Of a DNA stretch of 64,000 nucleotides, positions 48,485 to 56,562 are shown one piece after another. A program made the translations under genes and the position numbers. The first letter of the stretch is position 1. The number at the start of each line of letters is the position of its first letter. The stretch is from Bradyrhizobium sp. Rc3b. GTDB taxonomy: Bacteria > Pseudomonadota > Alphaproteobacteria > Rhizobiales > Xanthobacteraceae. Location of the stretch: contig NZ_FOUS01000001.1 in NCBI RefSeq assembly GCF_900114915.1, forward strand, positions 248,001 to 312,000, in the 5' to 3' direction. The notes under the pieces were generated by a model that had not been told where the DNA came from, made no database searches, and saw only the letters and a list, made by a program, of their open reading frames with translations.

Positions 48485-49459
48485 ATGATCACTCGCCGTA
48501 CCGCGCTGGGCCTGCTCGCCGCCAGTCCGCTTGCAGCCACCCCGCTGTCGAAGGCCTTTGCAGCCGATTATCCGGCCCGCCCGGTGAAATGGGTGGTCGG
48601 CTATCCGCCGGGCGGGGCCACCGACATCCTGGCGCGGCTGATCGGCCAGCGCCTGTCGGAAAAGCTCGGCCAGCAATTCGTGATCGAGAACAAGCCGGGT
48701 GCCGGCAACAACATCGCCACCGAATCGGTCATCAATGCCGAGCCCGACGGCTACACGCTGCAGCTGGTCAATCCGGCCAACTACATCAACGCCTCGCTCT
48801 ACACCAATCTGAAGTTCAACTTCGTGCGCGACATGGCGCCGGTCGCCTCGTTCCAACGCGTGCCGAACGTGATGACCGTCAACAAGGACGTGCCGGCCAA
48901 GAACGTCGCCGAGTTCATCGAATACGTGAAGGCCAATCCGGGCAAGGTCAACATGGCCTCGTCCGGCAACGGCACCTCGGTGCATCTGTCCGGCGAGATG
49001 TTCATGGCCATGACCGGCTGCAAGATGCAGCACGTGCCTTATCGCGGCGCCGCGCCCGCGATCACCGACATGCTCGCCGGCCAGGTGCAGGTGATCTTCG
49101 ACAACATGCCTTCGATCATCCAGCACATCCGCTCCGGCTCGCTTCGCGCCATCGGGGTCACCACCACGGAACGCTCGGCGCAGCTGCCTGACGTGCAGCC
49201 GATCGCCGACACCGTCAAGGGCTATGAGGCCAGCGCACTGTTCGGCATGGGCGCGCCGAAGAACACGCCGAAGGAGATCATCGCCAAGCTCAACGCCGAG
49301 GTCAACGCGGTGATCAAGGAGCCCGACATGGCCAAGCGTCTGGTCGAGCTCGGCGGCGAGCCGCGGGTGCAGACTCCCGAGGCGTTTGGCGAGGAGATCA
49401 AGGCCGAGACCGAGAAGTGGAAGAAGGTCGTCGAGTTCGCCGGCCTAAAGGTCGAGTAG
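48485..49459 (+). CDS. Bug/TctC-type periplasmic binding receptor
   Basis: A 324-residue tripartite-tricarboxylate-transporter receptor of the Bug family. A Tat-like signal (MITRRTALGLLAASPLAATP) precedes the mature start near FAADYPARPVKW. The core is VVGYPPGGATDILARLIGQR, VIENKPGAGNNIATE, SSGNGTSVHLSGEMFMAMT and VPYRGAAPAITDMLAGQVQV. Many Bug proteins occur as orphans without TctAB, as here. A remnant of a similar gene lies near 62904. An intrinsic terminator follows. Confidence 0.92.
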   Translation: MITRRTALGLLAASPLAATPLSKAFAADYPARPVKWVVGYPPGGATDILARLIGQRLSEKLGQQFVIENKPGAGNNIATESVINAEPDGYTLQLVNPANYINASLYTNLKFNFVRDMAPVASFQRVPNVMTVNKDVPAKNVAEFIEYVKANPGKVNMASSGNGTSVHLSGEMFMAMTGCKMQHVPYRGAAPAITDMLAGQVQVIFDNMPSIIQHIRSGSLRAIGVTTTERSAQLPDVQPIADTVKGYEASALFGMGAPKNTPKEIIAKLNAEVNAVIKEPDMAKRLVELGGEPRVQTPEAFGEEIKAETEKWKKVVEFAGLKVE

Positions 49460-49483
49460 CGGCCTTGTGATCGTGAGGATAGG

Positions 49484-49510
49484 AGCCCTGCCGTTTGGCA
49501 GGGCTTTTTT
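49484..49510 (+). terminator. Intrinsic terminator after the Bug/TctC gene
   Basis: AGCCCTGCC (49484-49492) pairs with GGCAGGGCT (49497-49505) around GTTT, followed by TTTTT. Confidence 0.9.
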
Positions 49511-49608
49511 CTTGCGTGCCTCGTTTCGTTGATCTGGAATAAAACCGCGTTGCGAAACCTGATAATAGATGGCGCCGTATCTCGGGCCAGCTAGAGAGGA
49601 GTTGGATC

Positions 49609-49887
49609 ATGCGCAAGAAGCAATTGATGCTGCTGACGTTCAGCGCGGCGGTCCTCGCGGGTTTCGCCACCGTCACGCCCGCGGCTGCGCGCGACTATCC
49701 ATGGTGCGCCCAGGGCGGTGACTATGATTATCCCGGCGAATGCGCCTACGCTACCTACGAACAATGCCAGGCCAGCGTGTCCGGCCGGCTCTTGTACTGC
49801 GATCGCAATCCGCGCTTCGCCTACGGCCAGGTGCTGCCGGCGCAACCGCGGCCGCCGCGGCGCGTGCGGCCCGTCGCTCCGTACTGA
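49609..49887 (+). CDS. DUF3551 small exported protein
   Basis: A 92-residue protein of the DUF3551 family, abundant in Bradyrhizobium and uncharacterised. After a signal peptide (MRKKQLMLLTFSAAVLAGFA, cleavage PAAA-RDYP) the mature part has four conserved cysteines in DYPWCAQGGDYDYPGECAY, EQCQAS and LYCDRNPRF, likely forming disulfides, then a proline-arginine tail. AGAGAGGAG lies upstream of the ATG. Confidence 0.87.
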   Translation: MRKKQLMLLTFSAAVLAGFATVTPAAARDYPWCAQGGDYDYPGECAYATYEQCQASVSGRLLYCDRNPRFAYGQVLPAQPRPPRRVRPVAPY

Positions 49888-49899
49888 GGGCGGAGCGGT

Positions 49900-51147
49900 T
49901 TACCGCTTCGCGTCCGCCTGCTCCGTGCCGGTACACGAGATCAGCATCGTGTAGGCGCGGGCGTTGGCGGCGATGTCGGCTGTCTTCAGTTCGCCCTTGG
50001 GCTCTGCGGTCTGGTAGGGCACCACGGAGTTGTCGAGGAAGTCGCGCAACGCGCCGGTCTTGATGGCAAAGTTGATATTCTCCGTCAGCTGCCCGGTCTC
50101 CTTGATCATCCTGAGCGCGTTGAGCTTGGCAACGACGATGCCGGCGACCTGGCCGGACAAGTCGAACAAGGGGCCCCCACTGTTGCCCGCTTGAACAGCC
50201 GCGCTGATCTGCAAGCGTCCGGTGTGATTGCGGAAGCCGCTGAGTGAGCTGACGATTCCCGTCGTCACGGTCAGGTCGGAGGAGAGATAGCCGTGCAGCG
50301 GGAAGCCGATGGCCACCACTGAATCGCCGGAGTGCATCGAGCGGTCCCGGATCTTCGCAAAATCCTTGAATACTGCCGTCGCCGGCGCCTGCAGCAGCGC
50401 GAGATCGTTTGTCGCGTCGCTGGAGACGACGCGCAGAACCATCGCGGCCTCGCCGGCGAGATTGCCCTTGATATCTCCGGTGCAGCTATCGATCACGTGA
50501 CTGTTGGTGACGACATGCCCGTTGGGGCTGACTACAAAACCAGTGCCGGTGAAGGTTCCGGTTCGTCCCGGTTTGGCGGGAGGCGCACCTTGCTTGTCGC
50601 CGGCCACTGCGGGCTTCGCCGCAACCTTGGTGAAGTCGCCGGCCTTGTCGAGCCCGTCGGCTTTCACCTTGCTCACGCAATTGGCCAATGCCGCGATCAC
50701 CGGCCCGGTCGATGTCAGGTCGAAATTCAGCACGGTGCGGCCGCTGGTTGCGACCATCAGGCTTGCCTTTTGAAACGTACGCACCACGTTGGCGGGCATG
50801 ACCGCCGTGAGCATGTTCGGCTGATTGGCCGTGGCGAACAGTCTCGCCTGCTCCTGTCCGTCGAAGATGACGTCGATCGCGGCGTTCTCACCTTGCTTGA
50901 AGCGGTAGCTCGGGCTCGCAAAGGCCAGCGACCAGGTGCCGACAGCGTTGTAGCCGACAACCAGGATAACGCCGTTGAGGTAAGGCGTCGTCGCGGCGCA
51001 ATGGGAGAAGGCGCCGGTCTGGTCGTTGCTGAAGGCGCCGCCGATCCAGTTGCCGACATTGACGCTGCCGAACGGTCCCGCCGCATTAGCGGCTCCGGCG
51101 ATACCTATTTGCAATAGAGATGCGAGAATAAATGACTTGAGCCACAT
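49900..51147 (-). CDS. Exported trypsin-like serine protease
   Basis: A 415-residue chymotrypsin-fold protease with a signal peptide (MWLKSFILASLLQIGIAGAA, cleavage NAA-GPFG). The triad is His217 in VVTNSHVID, Asp248 in ATNDLALLQ and Ser323 in QAGNSGGPL, as in DegP-like proteases. No PDZ domain follows; instead residues 25-190 form an N-terminal region of unknown fold. Lack of PDZ distinguishes it from DegP/HtrA proper. It faces away from the three-gene unit beginning at 51342. Confidence 0.87.
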   Translation of the reverse strand: MWLKSFILASLLQIGIAGAANAAGPFGSVNVGNWIGGAFSNDQTGAFSHCAATTPYLNGVILVVGYNAVGTWSLAFASPSYRFKQGENAAIDVIFDGQEQARLFATANQPNMLTAVMPANVVRTFQKASLMVATSGRTVLNFDLTSTGPVIAALANCVSKVKADGLDKAGDFTKVAAKPAVAGDKQGAPPAKPGRTGTFTGTGFVVSPNGHVVTNSHVIDSCTGDIKGNLAGEAAMVLRVVSSDATNDLALLQAPATAVFKDFAKIRDRSMHSGDSVVAIGFPLHGYLSSDLTVTTGIVSSLSGFRNHTGRLQISAAVQAGNSGGPLFDLSGQVAGIVVAKLNALRMIKETGQLTENINFAIKTGALRDFLDNSVVPYQTAEPKGELKTADIAANARAYTMLISCTGTEQADAKR

Positions 51148-51252
51148 ACCAGCCCCCGGACGCTTTTGGACCGCATCTTATCTACGGGAGCGGGGCGTGC
51201 GCAACCGGCAGTTGTCTGTGCCGGCGGAATCCTCTCGCGGCGACTTTCAGGC

Positions 51253-51280
51253 TTGCGTTTGCTTTGCAATGCCATATACT
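51253..51280 (+). promoter_or_regulatory. Candidate promoter of the 51342 unit
   Basis: TTGCGT (51253-51258), 16-base spacer, TATACT (51275-51280). The minus-10 box overlaps the palindrome at 51278, so a bound repressor would block it. Confidence 0.55.
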
Positions 51281-51294
51281 TTGCATTACAAAGT
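51261..51294 (+). promoter_or_regulatory. Tandem 17-bp operator candidates
   Basis: Two directly adjacent 17-bp sites. ACTTTGCATTACAAAGT (51278-51294) matches the uppS palindrome at 15 of 17 positions. GCTTTGCAATGCCATAT (51261-51277) matches at 13 of 17. They span the promoter spacer and minus-10 box. The encoded winged-helix regulator is the obvious candidate ligand. Confidence 0.65.
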
Positions 51295-51341
51295 AACGGG
51301 ACGAGCAATCCCGGAAACACGGGCGGAGCGAGGTTCTGGCG

Positions 51342-51959
51342 TTGCGCGATCTCGACAAGGCACTGGCCGACATCGTGGCGATCCGCAGCCAGATTGCGGC
51401 CGGCACGGCATTCCGCGGCTATGGCCCCGCGACGATGGCGGCGACCGGCGCTGTCGCGCTGCTCACCGCGATCCTGCAATTCTGGCTGCTGGGCGATCCC
51501 AACAGCGAGCCGCTCGGCTTCTTCTTCGGTTGGTTCGTTGCCGCCGCGCTGTCCGGCCTGATCATCGGGATCGAGATGCGCGCGCGTTCGCGCCGCCATC
51601 ATTCGGGTCTGGCCGACGCCATGATCCACCAGGCGGTCGAGCAGTTTCTGCCGGCGGGCGTTGCCGGTGTGCTGCTCGCGGTGGTGATGTGGAAGTTCGC
51701 GGGCGAGACGCTGTGGCTGCTTCCGGGCCTGTGGCAGATCCTGGTGTCGCTCGGCATCTTCGCTTCCGTCCGCTCGCTGCCGCGCACCGTCGCGCTCGCC
51801 GGCGCGTGGTATTTCGTGTCCGGCTTCGCCGTGGTGGTGCTCGCGAGCCAGACGCACACGCTGTCGCCATGGACCATGGGCCTGCCCTTCGTGATCGGGC
51901 AGTCGGTGATGGCGGGCATTCTCTATGTCGCATCTGGAGACCATGATGTTGAAGGCTGA
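51342..51959 (+). CDS. Membrane protein of unknown function, first gene of the uppS unit
   Basis: A 205-residue protein. After a short soluble start (LDKALADIVAIRSQIAAGTA) come about four to five hydrophobic segments, including VALLTAILQFWLLG, FFFGWFVAAALSGLIIGIEM and VALAGAWYFVSGFAVVVLAS. The start appears to be TTG (51342) with GAGCGAGG upstream, as no ATG fits. It overlaps the regulator gene by 17 bases, so they are coupled. I cannot name the family. In this pairing it may be a co-sensor. Confidence 0.68.
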   Translation: MRDLDKALADIVAIRSQIAAGTAFRGYGPATMAATGAVALLTAILQFWLLGDPNSEPLGFFFGWFVAAALSGLIIGIEMRARSRRHHSGLADAMIHQAVEQFLPAGVAGVLLAVVMWKFAGETLWLLPGLWQILVSLGIFASVRSLPRTVALAGAWYFVSGFAVVVLASQTHTLSPWTMGLPFVIGQSVMAGILYVASGDHDVEG

Positions 51960-52320
51960 CAGCGCGCCTTTCTCCTATGAAGGGCTCGACCGCGTGATCC
52001 ACGAGAAGGCGAGGCTCGGGCTTCTGACCTCGTTGATGGCGCATCCCAAGGGGTTGGCATTCGCCGACCTCAAGCAGCTGTGCGGCCTCACCGACGGCAA
52101 TCTCAGCCGGCATCTCGGCGTGCTGCAGGAGGCCGGCCTCGTCGAGGTGACCAAGGGCTACGAGGGCAACCGCCCGCACACCACCTGCCGCCTCACCAAG
52201 GCCGGGCGCCGCCGTTTCCTCGACTATCTCGCCGTGCTCGAACGCCTGGTGCGCGACGCTGCGAAAGCCGCCGGCCGCGAGGCGCCGCCGCTCGGCCGCC
52301 TCGGTATCGTCTCGACCTGA
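51943..52320 (+). CDS. Winged-helix transcriptional regulator (MarR/ArsR-like)
   Basis: A 125-residue DNA-binding protein. The helix-turn-helix lies in AFADLKQLCGLTDGNLSRHL with recognition helix GNLSRHLGVLQEAGLVEVTK, and the wing is GYEGNRPHTTCRLTKAGRRR. This matches the winged-helix family often fused with or adjacent to small membrane proteins. The start is the ATG at 51943 with CTGGAGA upstream. It lies between two copies of a 17-bp palindrome, which suggests that it regulates its own unit and the uppS gene. Confidence 0.85.
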   Translation: MMLKADSAPFSYEGLDRVIHEKARLGLLTSLMAHPKGLAFADLKQLCGLTDGNLSRHLGVLQEAGLVEVTKGYEGNRPHTTCRLTKAGRRRFLDYLAVLERLVRDAAKAAGREAPPLGRLGIVST

Positions 52321-52341
52321 TCCCCCCCTTTTTGACCGGAG

Positions 52342-52358
52342 ACTTTGCAATGCAAAGT
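52342..52358 (+). promoter_or_regulatory. Perfect 17-bp palindrome over the uppS start codon
   Basis: ACTTTGCAATGCAAAGT is symmetric about its central base and contains the uppS ATG at 52350-52352. It matches the operator candidates at 51261-51294. Binding here would block transcription or initiation of uppS and, as the site is inside the unit, could act as a roadblock. Confidence 0.7.
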
Positions 52359-53090
52359 GACCTTGCGTCCCGCAACGAAAAGCTTCATGTCGGCATCATC
52401 ATGGACGGCAACGGACGATGGGCGACGCGGCGGGGCCTGTCGCGCGTGCGCGGCCACGAGGCCGGCGTCGAAACCATCCGCCGCATCGTCGAGGCCGCGC
52501 CGAAACAGGGCATAGGCACGCTGACGCTCTACGCCTTCTCGACCGACAATTGGCGGAGACCAAAGGCCGAGGTCGCGGCGCTGATGACCCTGCTGCGCTT
52601 CTATCTCGCCAACGAGGTGCAGAGCCTGGTCAAGAACGGCGTGCGCCTCACCGTGATCGGCCGCCGCGACCGCTTGCCTGACGGCATCGCCAATGCGATC
52701 ACGCGAGCCGAAGACGCGACAGTTGAAGGCTCAACGCTGCACTTGCGTATCGCCGTCGACTATTCCGCGCGTGATGCCATCCTCAATGCCGCGGCGAAGG
52801 CGGCCGCGCTGACGAGCCTCACCCGCGAAGCCTTCTCGCAGCTCGTCACCGGCGAAGCCGGCCTGCGCGACGTCGATCTCATCATCCGCACCTCGGGCGA
52901 GAAGCGACTGTCAGACTTCCTGCTCTGGGAAGGCGCTTATGCCGAGCTGCACTTCACTGAGCGGATGTGGCCTGAATTCGACGCCAGCGATCTCGCCGCC
53001 GCCCTGGCCTCCTTCCACGGCCGCGAGCGCCGCTTCGGCGGCCTTCAGGCGATCGTGCCCGAGGAGGTGCCTTCGCTCTCCCGTGTGTGA
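52350..53090 (+). CDS. uppS: Undecaprenyl/polyprenyl diphosphate synthase (likely paralogue)
   Basis: A cis-prenyltransferase of 246 residues that builds polyprenyl diphosphate from farnesyl diphosphate and IPP. It has the catalytic Asp in IIMDGNGRWATRRG, LYAFSTDNWRRPKAEV, the IPP-binding RTSGEKRLSDFLLWEGAYAE and ELHFTERMWPEF. The start is the ATG at 52350; a longer frame lacks support. The usual uppS lies with frr, cdsA, dxr and rseP, so this copy is probably an extra one under its own control. Chain length cannot be told. Confidence 0.88.
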   Translation: MQSDLASRNEKLHVGIIMDGNGRWATRRGLSRVRGHEAGVETIRRIVEAAPKQGIGTLTLYAFSTDNWRRPKAEVAALMTLLRFYLANEVQSLVKNGVRLTVIGRRDRLPDGIANAITRAEDATVEGSTLHLRIAVDYSARDAILNAAAKAAALTSLTREAFSQLVTGEAGLRDVDLIIRTSGEKRLSDFLLWEGAYAELHFTERMWPEFDASDLAAALASFHGRERRFGGLQAIVPEEVPSLSRV

Positions 53091-53100
53091 CGCGCGGCAC

Positions 53101-53125
53101 ATGAAAACGAGCTGTTCGTTTTCAT
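53101..53125. terminator. Palindromic hairpin after uppS
   Basis: ATGAAAACGA (53101-53110) and TCGTTTTCAT (53116-53125) pair perfectly around GCTGT. It is 11 bases past the uppS stop. It has no T-tract, so it is a hairpin of uncertain role, possibly ending transcription. Confidence 0.45.
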
Positions 53126-53212
53126 CCGTATGATTGGCAGCTCCGTCCAAGCGGACGGTGAGCGGCCTCGGCTAGGTCTGCAAGTCCCAGCAACCTGCCG
53201 AGAGCATCACGC

Positions 53213-53749
53213 ATGTCACAGCTGTTTCCGGGAGCCGTCGTCGAGCCGGTCGAACTGGCCGACGCAAACGGCATGGTCTGCATCAGGACCGCGAGCGCAT
53301 CCGACGTGGAGAATCTGTCGGTCTATTTCACCGGCCTTTCCACGACATCGCGCAACAAGCGCTTCAGTGGTGCGCGTTCCGACCTCGGCGTGGTCGCGGC
53401 CGAATGCATCGCCAAGAGCGGCGGTCTCGACAACTTCACCTTGCTCGCCGAGCTCAGGGAGGAGGGACGGGGCAGGATCATCGGCGAAGCGCTATACGCG
53501 TACGATGCGACGGCCCGGCACGGCGAATTTGCGATCTCGGTTGCCGATGCCTTCCAGCGCATGGGGCTCGGCCTTCAGATGATGACGGCGATGGAAACGC
53601 GCGCGATTGATCTCGGGCATGAGATGATCGCTGCCGAGACCGCGCGGGCGAATGCTGAGATGCGCGGCCTCGCCAGGAAAGCGGGATTCAACGATACCGG
53701 GCTCGGAGACTGGCAGTCGGTTCATCTAGCCAAGCGCCTGTCGCGCTAG
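53213..53749 (+). CDS. GNAT family N-acetyltransferase
   Basis: A 178-residue protein of the acetyl-CoA-dependent GNAT fold. The pattern FAISVADAFQRMGLGLQMMT contains the acetyl-CoA-binding RMGLG loop, and NAEMRGLARKAGFNDTG is the C-terminal signature. The N-terminus (GMVCIRTASASDVENLSVYF) is usual. No partner gene is nearby and the acceptor is unknown. Confidence 0.83.
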   Translation: MSQLFPGAVVEPVELADANGMVCIRTASASDVENLSVYFTGLSTTSRNKRFSGARSDLGVVAAECIAKSGGLDNFTLLAELREEGRGRIIGEALYAYDATARHGEFAISVADAFQRMGLGLQMMTAMETRAIDLGHEMIAAETARANAEMRGLARKAGFNDTGLGDWQSVHLAKRLSR

Positions 53750-53828
53750 CGGGGGTCTTGCCGAAAATTTGAGCAAGCAGGCGATGCCGATCGTGCTCTA
53801 CTGTCTCCCGTGATCGGAGCTTTCAGCG

Positions 53829-54314
53829 ATGCGCGCAGTCTTGGACTATTGCCGCGGCGGAACGGAACGGCAGGTGGCGGCCGGCACGTTGATCGTCACC
53901 GAGGGTGGCACCAGCGGCCATCTCTACGTGCTGATGAAGGGCAGGCTCGAGGTGCTTAAGGGCGAGATGGTGGTCGCCACCGTCGCCGAGCCAGGCGCGG
54001 TGCTGGGTGAAATGTCCGTGCTGCTCGAGCAGCCGCATACCGCGACGGTGCGGGCCTGCACCGACGCGGTCATCTACGAATTCGAGGATGCAGCATCGGT
54101 TCTCAGGCAGGAGCCGGGCGTCGCGCTGTTGATCGCGCGGATGCTGGCACAGCGGCTCAACGTCGCCAACACCTATCTCGCCGATCTCAAGCGGCAATAT
54201 GCCGGTCACGGCACGCATCTGGCCATGGTTGGCGAAGTGCTCCAGAGCATGATCAACTTGCCGCCGCTTGAGGTCTCGCCAGGGTCGGATCGGCAATCCG
54301 ATCCAAGAATGTGA
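53829..54314 (+). CDS. Cyclic nucleotide-binding domain protein
   Basis: A 161-residue protein that consists mainly of one Crp-type cyclic nucleotide-binding domain (IVTEGGTSGHLYVLMKGRLE, AVLGEMSVLLEQPHTATVRA). The phosphate-binding cassette keeps GEMS but has HTATVRA in place of RxA, and no helix-turn-helix follows. It therefore may bind a ligand without acting on DNA itself. The C-terminal 60 bases of the gene overlap the convergent phosphoesterase. Confidence 0.82.
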   Translation: MRAVLDYCRGGTERQVAAGTLIVTEGGTSGHLYVLMKGRLEVLKGEMVVATVAEPGAVLGEMSVLLEQPHTATVRACTDAVIYEFEDAASVLRQEPGVALLIARMLAQRLNVANTYLADLKRQYAGHGTHLAMVGEVLQSMINLPPLEVSPGSDRQSDPRM

Positions 54315-55080
54315 GCCAGTCGGCCGGCGCCTCGATAGGGGCAGCGGGCCGCTTCAGCGGCGCGCCGAGGTCGATCCATTGGGCTTCGCCAGCCGCGAGC
54401 CAGAACGCCTGGTCTGCGTCGAGGTCCAGCACGATGCAGGTCGGTGGCCGGCCCGGCTGCAGTCCGGCGTTGAACACCCAGGTCTCGCCCAGCCGGTCGA
54501 ACCACGAGCCGTCCTTGATGAAAGGCGACTGATGCACATGACCCGAGATCACCATCGAAGGCTGGTACTGCGTGATCCATTGCGCCAGCTCGACATCGCC
54601 GAAGAACCGCTTGCCGCCCCAGCTGGTCGGTGAATCGGCCGGTGGCGCGTGATGTGCCCAGATCCAACGCCGCGGCCGGAGGGCCGCAGCGTCTCCGAGC
54701 TGCGTGGCGATGAGCTGCTTAATTTGTGGTCCGTCCCACCACGGGCAAACCGTCAACAGCGTGTCGCCGATGGTGAAGCTGTCGCCGTCACAGGCAATGC
54801 CCAGCTCCCGCACCTCCGAGATCCAGCGCGAGATCTTCTCGCCTTCTGCACTGCGCTCGTCGAGGTCGTGATTGCCCGAGCAGAGGATCACGCGCGTCTT
54901 CGCGGCAAGCAGCGCGAGGTACCTCTTCACGACCACGATCTGCGCGCGAAAATCCACCGTTGAGCCGATGTCGAGCGCATCGCCGGCGAAGATCACGAGG
55001 TCGAATTGCGGCGCCGCGCTGACCAGCCAGTCGAACTGGGGCAGCGAATAGTGCAGGTCGGCGACGACCAGGCAGCGCAT
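54253..55080 (-). CDS. Metallophosphoesterase
   Basis: A calcineurin-like phosphoesterase of 275 residues. Metal motifs are VVADLHY (Asp, His), FAGDALD, CSGNHDLDE, the WAHHAP histidine pair and SGHVHQS. These give a complete dinuclear site, although the substrate is unknown. The start is MRCLVVADLHYSLP at 55080; the frame goes on upstream. Its last 62 bases overlap the end of the cyclic nucleotide-binding gene on the other strand. Confidence 0.87.
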   Translation of the reverse strand: MRCLVVADLHYSLPQFDWLVSAAPQFDLVIFAGDALDIGSTVDFRAQIVVVKRYLALLAAKTRVILCSGNHDLDERSAEGEKISRWISEVRELGIACDGDSFTIGDTLLTVCPWWDGPQIKQLIATQLGDAAALRPRRWIWAHHAPPADSPTSWGGKRFFGDVELAQWITQYQPSMVISGHVHQSPFIKDGSWFDRLGETWVFNAGLQPGRPPTCIVLDLDADQAFWLAAGEAQWIDLGAPLKRPAAPIEAPADWLTFLDRIADPTLARPQAAAS

Positions 55081-55282
55081 CGAAATCCGTTCGGAGCAGG
55101 TTGAAATGTCTGGAAATTCCAAAAATCACGAAGCAAGAAGCAGGCCAGCTCGGCCCGTCCTTCCGGCCAGGCAACAGGCGAAGGCATGCGCCGGCCGGCG
55201 CGCCGCCGAGACCCGGCGCCGCAGGGCTGGACCGGATCGCCGAATTCTGATGTCGTGGCGTGCCCTCAATTGCCCGTGTCAG

Positions 55283-55969
55283 ATGCCCCCCTTCAAGACC
55301 ATTCGCGCCCGCGCCGAGAAACGCAAGGGCGGACCCAAGGCCCTGGAAAAGCTGATGCCGGCGAAGCCCGACCTGAAGCGTCTGGCGAAGCTCGGCGACG
55401 ATCGCATCCTGGCGGAGATGACGAAGCGTGTGTTCTGCGCCGGCTTTGCCTGGAGCGTGATCGAGACGAAATGGGACGGATTTGAAGACGCTTTCCTGCG
55501 TTTCCAGCCGGCCAAGCTCAGCTTCCAGCCCGAGGATTATTGGGAAGGCCTGCTGCGCGATGCGCGCATCGTGCGCAATGGTGCCAAGATCATGTCGGTG
55601 CGCGACAACGCTGCCTTCGTGCAGGAGATCGCGAAGGAGCACGGCAGCTTCGGCAAGTTTCTGGCGAAGTGGCCGTCGTCCGACGAGATCGGCCTGCTCG
55701 ATCTCATGACCAAGCGCGGCAGCCGGCTCGGCGGCAATACCGGGCAGATGCTGCTGCGCTTCGTCGGGTGGGACGGCTTTGCGACCTCCGCAGACGTGGT
55801 GGCTTGCCTGCGCGATGCCGGTCTCGACATTGCCGAAGAGGTCAAGTCGAAGCGGGATCTCGCCAAGGTGCAGGCGCAGTTCAATGCCTGGGCCGAGGAG
55901 ACCGGCCTGCCCTACACATATCTGTCACGCATCTGCGCGCTCTCGGTCGGTGAAAGCCGCAGCGCGTAG
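55283..55969 (+). CDS. DNA-3-methyladenine glycosylase I-like protein
   Basis: A 228-residue protein resembling the Tag family (HhH glycosylases that excise 3-methyladenine). It keeps RVFCAGFAWSVIETKWDGFE and the later GLPYTYLSRICALSVGES, but I do not see the zinc-binding Cys/His pairs found in E. coli Tag. It may be a variant enzyme. The open frame extends to 55106; MPPFKTIRARAEKRKGG at 55283 is the likely start. It is divergent from the phosphoesterase. Confidence 0.75.
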   Translation: MPPFKTIRARAEKRKGGPKALEKLMPAKPDLKRLAKLGDDRILAEMTKRVFCAGFAWSVIETKWDGFEDAFLRFQPAKLSFQPEDYWEGLLRDARIVRNGAKIMSVRDNAAFVQEIAKEHGSFGKFLAKWPSSDEIGLLDLMTKRGSRLGGNTGQMLLRFVGWDGFATSADVVACLRDAGLDIAEEVKSKRDLAKVQAQFNAWAEETGLPYTYLSRICALSVGESRSA

Positions 55970-56169
55970 CAGGTCCCCCGATAAATCGTGTGCATCTTGT
56001 GGCGATCTCGTGCCGCGAGCGCGGCAGATGCAGCGCCCGATCACGAAATACATTTCTCGGGAACATTTGAGCGCAGCACCTGTTCGGAGTCGAGCCAGGC
56101 GGACAAAGGCGCAGGGAACGCGTGCTCCCGCCCTGGCCAACGAAACCGGACACAGAAACGGAGCAGCTC

Positions 56170-56463
56170 ATGAAGCTCACATCCGAACAGGTGAAGCAGA
56201 CCGTCAACCAACTCGGCGCTCAGGTGCTGCCCGACGAACACCCGGCCATGCCGCAACTCAACAGCATGTTCGGCGAGCATACCTTCTTCGTCGACGAAAT
56301 GGGCCTCAAGGTCCTCGAACCCACACCATCGCTCGGTGCCGACCGCCAGAGCGGCGAAGTCGTCAGCCTCGCCGATTGGGGCGATTCCGACCTGACGCGC
56401 CTGATGGCGCACGAGCCCGAGCCGACCGGCGTGATCGTGGTGTTCGAGCACGTGAGGCATTGA
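56170..56463 (+). CDS. Small protein of unknown function (97 aa)
   Basis: A 97-residue acidic protein that I cannot place in a family. It starts MKLTSEQVKQTVNQLGAQVL, followed by GEHTFFVDEMGLKVLEPTPS and VVSLADWGDSDLTRLMAHEP. There is no signal or membrane segment. GGAGC lies upstream. Such proteins are common in Bradyrhizobium but their role is unknown. Confidence 0.62.
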   Translation: MKLTSEQVKQTVNQLGAQVLPDEHPAMPQLNSMFGEHTFFVDEMGLKVLEPTPSLGADRQSGEVVSLADWGDSDLTRLMAHEPEPTGVIVVFEHVRH

Positions 56464-56562
56464 TTGCCCCGAGCGGGTCGAATTCCATCGGTGACGGGGC
56501 CTGAAAATCCCGTCACCATCGGCCGCGTGCCGCCTTGTGAGGCGGCTCCAGGAGCCGCAGCA

